Shown here piece by piece: positions 63,863 through 64,000 of a DNA stretch of 64,000 nt. The stretch lies in the NCBI GenBank assembly GCA_916048095.2, contig OU696589.1, positions 4,192,448 through 4,256,447 on the forward strand, read 5' to 3'. Below the pieces are notes generated by a model. That model searched no databases, was not told the origin of the DNA, and was given only the letters and a program-made list of their open reading frames with translations. The stretch comes from Sacculina carcini. Taxonomy: Eukaryota; Arthropoda; Thecostraca; Sacculinidae. A program made the position numbers and the translations under genes. Position 1 is the stretch's first letter, and each line of letters begins with the position of its first letter.

Positions 63863-64000
63863 ATGAGTGTTCAGCAGGTTAGTGATATTCGCGATAAATC
63901 CCCAGAACCACCCGAGCTGGATTGCATGGTGAATCCACCGGAACTAGACACTCAACTACGAAAACGAGAAGTGCTTCAGCATGAAATTCACATGCTCATG
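63863..64000 (+). CDS. Unidentified reading frame running off the window
   Basis: ATG at 63863 opens a frame of 46 codons without a stop to the edge: MSVQQVSDIRDKSPEP, a Pro/Glu-rich start, then LRKREVLQHEIHMLM, which looks helical. AACATG preceded by TG-rich sequence and an AATAAA at 63715 could fit the start of another retroelement gag, but no LTR boundary or primer site is clear. I do not recognise the protein. Confidence 0.35.
   Translation, partial: MSVQQVSDIRDKSPEPPELDCMVNPPELDTQLRKREVLQHEIHMLM

Overview
The window looks like heterochromatin or a transposon-dense segment of an invertebrate metazoan genome. Evidence: APE-type non-LTR retrotransposons of CR1/L2/jockey type, Ty3/Gypsy-type LTR elements, a hAT remnant, kilobase-scale (TG)n microsatellites and AT-rich satellite arrays. 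Primer-binding sites match metazoan tRNA-Phe, tRNA-Ile and tRNA-Ser. I cannot name the phylum. I see no convincing single-copy host gene, tRNA or rRNA gene. Letters A-P below are my labels.

Layout. 1-19472: five LINEs set in a broken (TG)n microsatellite: an L2-like fragment (255-2219), A (2298-6595, +), B (7333-11971, -), C (12086-19341, +) and a 3' fragment P (19473-19700, -). C carries a young non-autonomous LTR element H (15395-16979) flanked by a 790-bp duplication of C. 19700-25800: broken LTR elements: K (- strand pol end), G (21285-23536, -; gag-protease with both LTRs, RT to integrase deleted) and J (integrase plus 3' LTR). 25800-31044: a hAT transposase remnant split by Gypsy element I (26672-30919). 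31045-41742: old LINE RT fragments M and L; L is split by LTR element D (31995-41257), which is itself split by Gypsy element E (33581-38146). 41956-57183: head-to-tail tandem copies of an AT-rich element family with a recurring GC-rich hairpin motif, internal 342-bp repeats and microsatellite ends; one 342-bp unit is split by F (46448-50981, -), an intact Gypsy element with one 1369-codon gag-pol frame and LTRs that look identical. 57184-64000: mostly non-coding sequence, LINE N (intact 938-codon frame, -), an L2-like RT fragment O (+), and the start of an unidentified reading frame at the right edge.

Most interesting. (1) Three LTR elements (D, G, H) have, exactly at the 5' LTR boundary, 12 nt complementary to nucleotides 1-12 (the 5' end) of a tRNA: tRNA-Phe for D and H, tRNA-Ile for G. 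Ordinary primer-binding sites match the tRNA 3' end. This suggests priming by a 5' tRNA fragment. (2) D and G share a G_GGA_AAC slippery site, a 5-nt spacer and a perfect stem with a compensatory change, giving a -1 frameshift between nucleocapsid and protease. (3) LINE B has A_AAA_AAG directly before the ORF1 UGA, with a start-less ORF2 in the -1 frame. (4) Element I has a 14-nt site after its 5' LTR complementary to its own LTR, as in Tf1-type self-priming. (5) LINEs of unrelated families all end exactly on (TG)n tracts, which points to microsatellite targeting.

Insertion order is readable. LINE L, then D (TSD CTTTC, LTRs about 1.6% different), then E (TSD TATAT, LTRs apparently identical). 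hAT, then I (TSD TTGGT, LTRs apparently identical). Satellite, then F (TSD GCAAG, LTRs apparently identical). Several families therefore look recently active. LTR comparisons, tRNA matches and family names are by eye and memory; no alignment or database search was run.
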